Shown here one piece after another: positions 42,235 to 43,328 of a stretch of 43,328 bases of DNA (position 1 is the first letter of the stretch; each line of letters starts with the position of its first letter). The translations under genes and the position numbers were made by a program. Location of the stretch: contig JAGKQJ010000013.1 in the NCBI GenBank assembly GCA_017898095.1, positions 1-43,328 of the forward strand. Direction: 5' to 3'. The notes beneath the pieces are model-generated. The model worked only from the letters and a program-made list of their open reading frames with translations, ran no database searches and had not been told where the DNA came from. This stretch comes from Bacillaceae bacterium Marseille-Q3522. GTDB taxonomy: Bacteria > Bacillota > Bacilli > Bacillales > Cytobacillaceae.

Positions 42235-42399
42235 ATAAAGTGAAACTTCCATCAGTGGGGGTTTTTCGACGTACAGGACGTACTAGTGCCGACGTTGCAA
42301 CAGGACGCCTAAGCCTTTAGTCGGCCTTCATCCCCCACATAAAATGACTGGTATCACCTCCATTTTTGAGGTGGGGGTATTACTGCCCCTTAATCTGCG
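42235..42399 (-). mobile_element. Element P copy I (165 bp, no 54-bp unit)
   Basis: Minus strand: left end CGCAGATTAAGGGGCAG at 42399 preceded by TTAT; right end AAGTTTCACTTTAT at 42235. Left stem CCCCCAC/GTGGGGG; right module with the inner hairpins TGCCGACGTTGC and GACGTACAGGACGTAC kept. The 54-bp units and the 5' arm of the right stem are deleted. It lies between the regulator gene and the CDGSH gene; the rest of the 425-bp gap is empty. Confidence 0.85.
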
Positions 42400-42422
42400 A
42401 TAAATAAAAGAGCTGATCTCTA

Positions 42423-42635
42423 TCAAACAAGATCAGCCTGCTCCTCTGCCCTTATTTTACTTTCAAATTCGATTTTCTTATGAGTTCCGTCACAAAATGG
42501 TTTTTGATCGGATGCTCCGCATCGGCATAATGAATAAACAGCCTTTGTCTGAAAAGCATTTCCTTTAGCATCCAATAGTTCAATATCCCCTGAAACACGT
42601 ATCGGCCCATTATCAAATACCTGTATTTTATCCAT
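42423..42635 (-). CDS. CDGSH iron-sulfur domain protein
   Basis: A 70-residue protein with the complete CDGSH motif CRCGASDQKPFCDGTH (C37, C39, C48, H52), which binds a redox-active 2Fe-2S cluster by three Cys and one His. It belongs to the short bacterial type, without a membrane anchor. GGTGATGGAG precedes the ATG. It diverges from sspH, and nothing nearby suggests a partner. Confidence 0.9.
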   Translation of the reverse strand: MDKIQVFDNGPIRVSGDIELLDAKGNAFQTKAVYSLCRCGASDQKPFCDGTHKKIEFESKIRAEEQADLV

Positions 42636-42761
42636 ATCTCCATCACCTTTTTATTTGACATGTAAATCTAAATCGCTGTTTTTACGGACACCTCTTACGA
42701 ATACTTTAGCCAATTAACGGAAACATTATAACTATTCTTTCGGAAAAAGGAGGTTTTAAGC

Positions 42762-42953
42762 TTGGACAAACAGCGTGCACAGGAAATTGTTGTTTCACCG
42801 GATATGGTAAACGTCACTTATGAAGGCGTTCCTATTTATATTCAGCATGTTGATGAAAACAAAGAAACAGCAAGAATTTATCCTCTAAATGAACCAGACA
42901 ATGAACAAGAAGTACCATTAAACAAACTACACGAACATGAGCAATTTTCATAA
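42762..42953 (+). CDS. sspH: Small acid-soluble spore protein of the SspH family
   Basis: A 63-residue protein (MDKQRAQEIVVSPDMVNVTY, then GVPIYIQHVDENKETARIYP), the SspH signature. It is a minor SASP of the spore core, made in the forespore. It starts at TTG with AAAGGAGG 8 bases upstream. The upstream region has CGAATAC and CATTATA, which could be a forespore (sigma-G) promoter, but the spacing is unusual, so I do not call one. Confidence 0.9.
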   Translation: MDKQRAQEIVVSPDMVNVTYEGVPIYIQHVDENKETARIYPLNEPDNEQEVPLNKLHEHEQFS

Positions 42954-42973
42954 GCAAACAAAATCTCCATTAG

Positions 42974-43328
42974 ATATGCAGGTTTATATGCCAGAGTAAA
43001 ATAATTTTTGAAGAGTCAGCAAAAAACTGGCTCTTTTTTTCTTTTGAATATTTTGATATTGAACACAGGGCATTTAATTGCGGGAACGCAAAAACAAATT
43101 GGTTTATTGAATTGTTTAATAATCTCAGCGAAATTTCTCGACTTACATTTTACAAATTTGAACAGCAACGACAACACTACGACCTTCACAGAGATGACTT
43201 TAGTAAAACAAAGTTCCACTATAAAGAGAATAAACGTCTTAACCAAAAAATATTAGAACAGATATCAGAAGAATATTTAATACAATTTAGAATCTCTACC
43301 GCAAAAGGAAGAGTACATGAAATAAGAT
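42974..43328 (+). CDS. Unidentified protein, incomplete at the window end and without a normal start
   Basis: An open frame of 118 codons runs from the TAG at 42971-42973 to the window end. It has coding character: SAKNWLFFSFEYFDIEHRAF, CGNAKTNWFIELFNNL, LTFYKFEQQRQHYDLHRDDF, EYLIQFRISTAKGRVHEI. Regular hydrophobic and aromatic spacing and HR-x-DF / KGRVH motifs resemble small phage-associated proteins of unknown function. No ATG, GTG or TTG lies before about 43100. Either an ATA/ATT start near 43001, or loss of its 5' end, is needed. The hairpin GAGTCAG/CTGGCTC with T7 at 43013-43040 lies inside this frame and also looks like a terminator for sspH. Confidence 0.45.
   Translation, partial: MCRFICQSKIIFEESAKNWLFFSFEYFDIEHRAFNCGNAKTNWFIELFNNLSEISRLTFYKFEQQRQHYDLHRDDFSKTKFHYKENKRLNQKILEQISEEYLIQFRISTAKGRVHEIR
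43013..43040 (+). terminator. Probable terminator of sspH
   Basis: GAGTCAG pairs with CTGGCTC (one G-T pair) around CAAAAAA, followed by seven Ts. It lies 60 bp past the sspH stop. It overlaps the start of an open frame, so one of the two readings may be misleading. Confidence 0.55.

Noticed and set aside
4644-42399. Terminal inverted repeats and target duplications for element P
   Set aside because: The left (CGCAGATTAAGG) and right (TTTCACTTTAT) ends are not inverted repeats of each other. The only shared sequence is TTTAT, present before the left end and at the right end, which fits Y1-type borders as well as a 5-bp duplication.

Overview
The window is chromosomal DNA from a low-GC, endospore-forming Bacillaceae bacterium. 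Many genes follow the order of the Bacillus subtilis yug-yui-yum-yut-yun segment. Spore genes are present (SASP of the SspH type, YutH, LytH, YunB, KapD), and ribosome binding sites are strong AGGAGG types with frequent TTG/GTG starts. I cannot name the species. It differs from B. subtilis by a class IV polyhydroxyalkanoate (PHA) synthase cluster, an HD-GYP gene and a dense load of small palindromic repeats.

Layout. 1-3.7 kb: an edge lipoprotein, yugI, alaT, alaR and a decayed patB-like remnant. 3.8-7.3 kb: a TerC-family membrane protein with a Mn-type (yybP-ykoY) riboswitch, a SodC-like lipoprotein, a small membrane protein and kapD. 7.9-10.1 kb: kimA behind a c-di-AMP (ydaO) riboswitch. 10.6-13.0 kb: SDR-phaR-phaC. 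13.3-15.8 kb: yuiD, yuiC, yuiB and a Nudix gene. 16.5-23 kb: a redox and Fe-S block (yumB, yumC, yutI, yuzD, yutJ, yuzB, a DUF2225 gene, yutM). 23.2-26.5 kb: the hom-thrC-thrB operon with ATGA overlaps. 26.6-37.5 kb: yutH, yutG, yutF, a SufR-like regulator, yutD-yutE, lipA, a frameshifted lytH, yunB, an HD-GYP gene, yunD and a DUF72 remnant. 38-42 kb: two PepSY proteins and a two-component system arranged like ykoGHI. 42.4-43.3 kb: a CDGSH protein, sspH and an incomplete unknown gene.

The most unusual content is intergenic. One family of palindromic elements ('element P') occurs about ten times, from about 20-50 bp stubs and mini forms up to 482 bp. It has no terminal inverted repeats. Every left end is preceded by TTAT, and every right end finishes with CTTTAT. 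Each end carries a strong hairpin. The interior holds 0, 1, 2, 3 or 5 copies of a 54-bp unit that is itself a hairpin. Stems vary between copies in a compensatory way. One copy sits in the loop of a second repeat family, which gives an exact empty site. This architecture resembles non-autonomous derivatives of IS200/IS605 (Y1 transposase) elements; no transposase gene is in the window. One copy lies between the Mn riboswitch and its terC gene, and copies abut the ribosome binding sites of three genes.

Decay is visible at several loci: the patB and DUF72 remnants, lytH with a one-base frameshift removing its HLH motif, and a SodC missing one copper ligand. No rRNA, tRNA or CRISPR array was seen.
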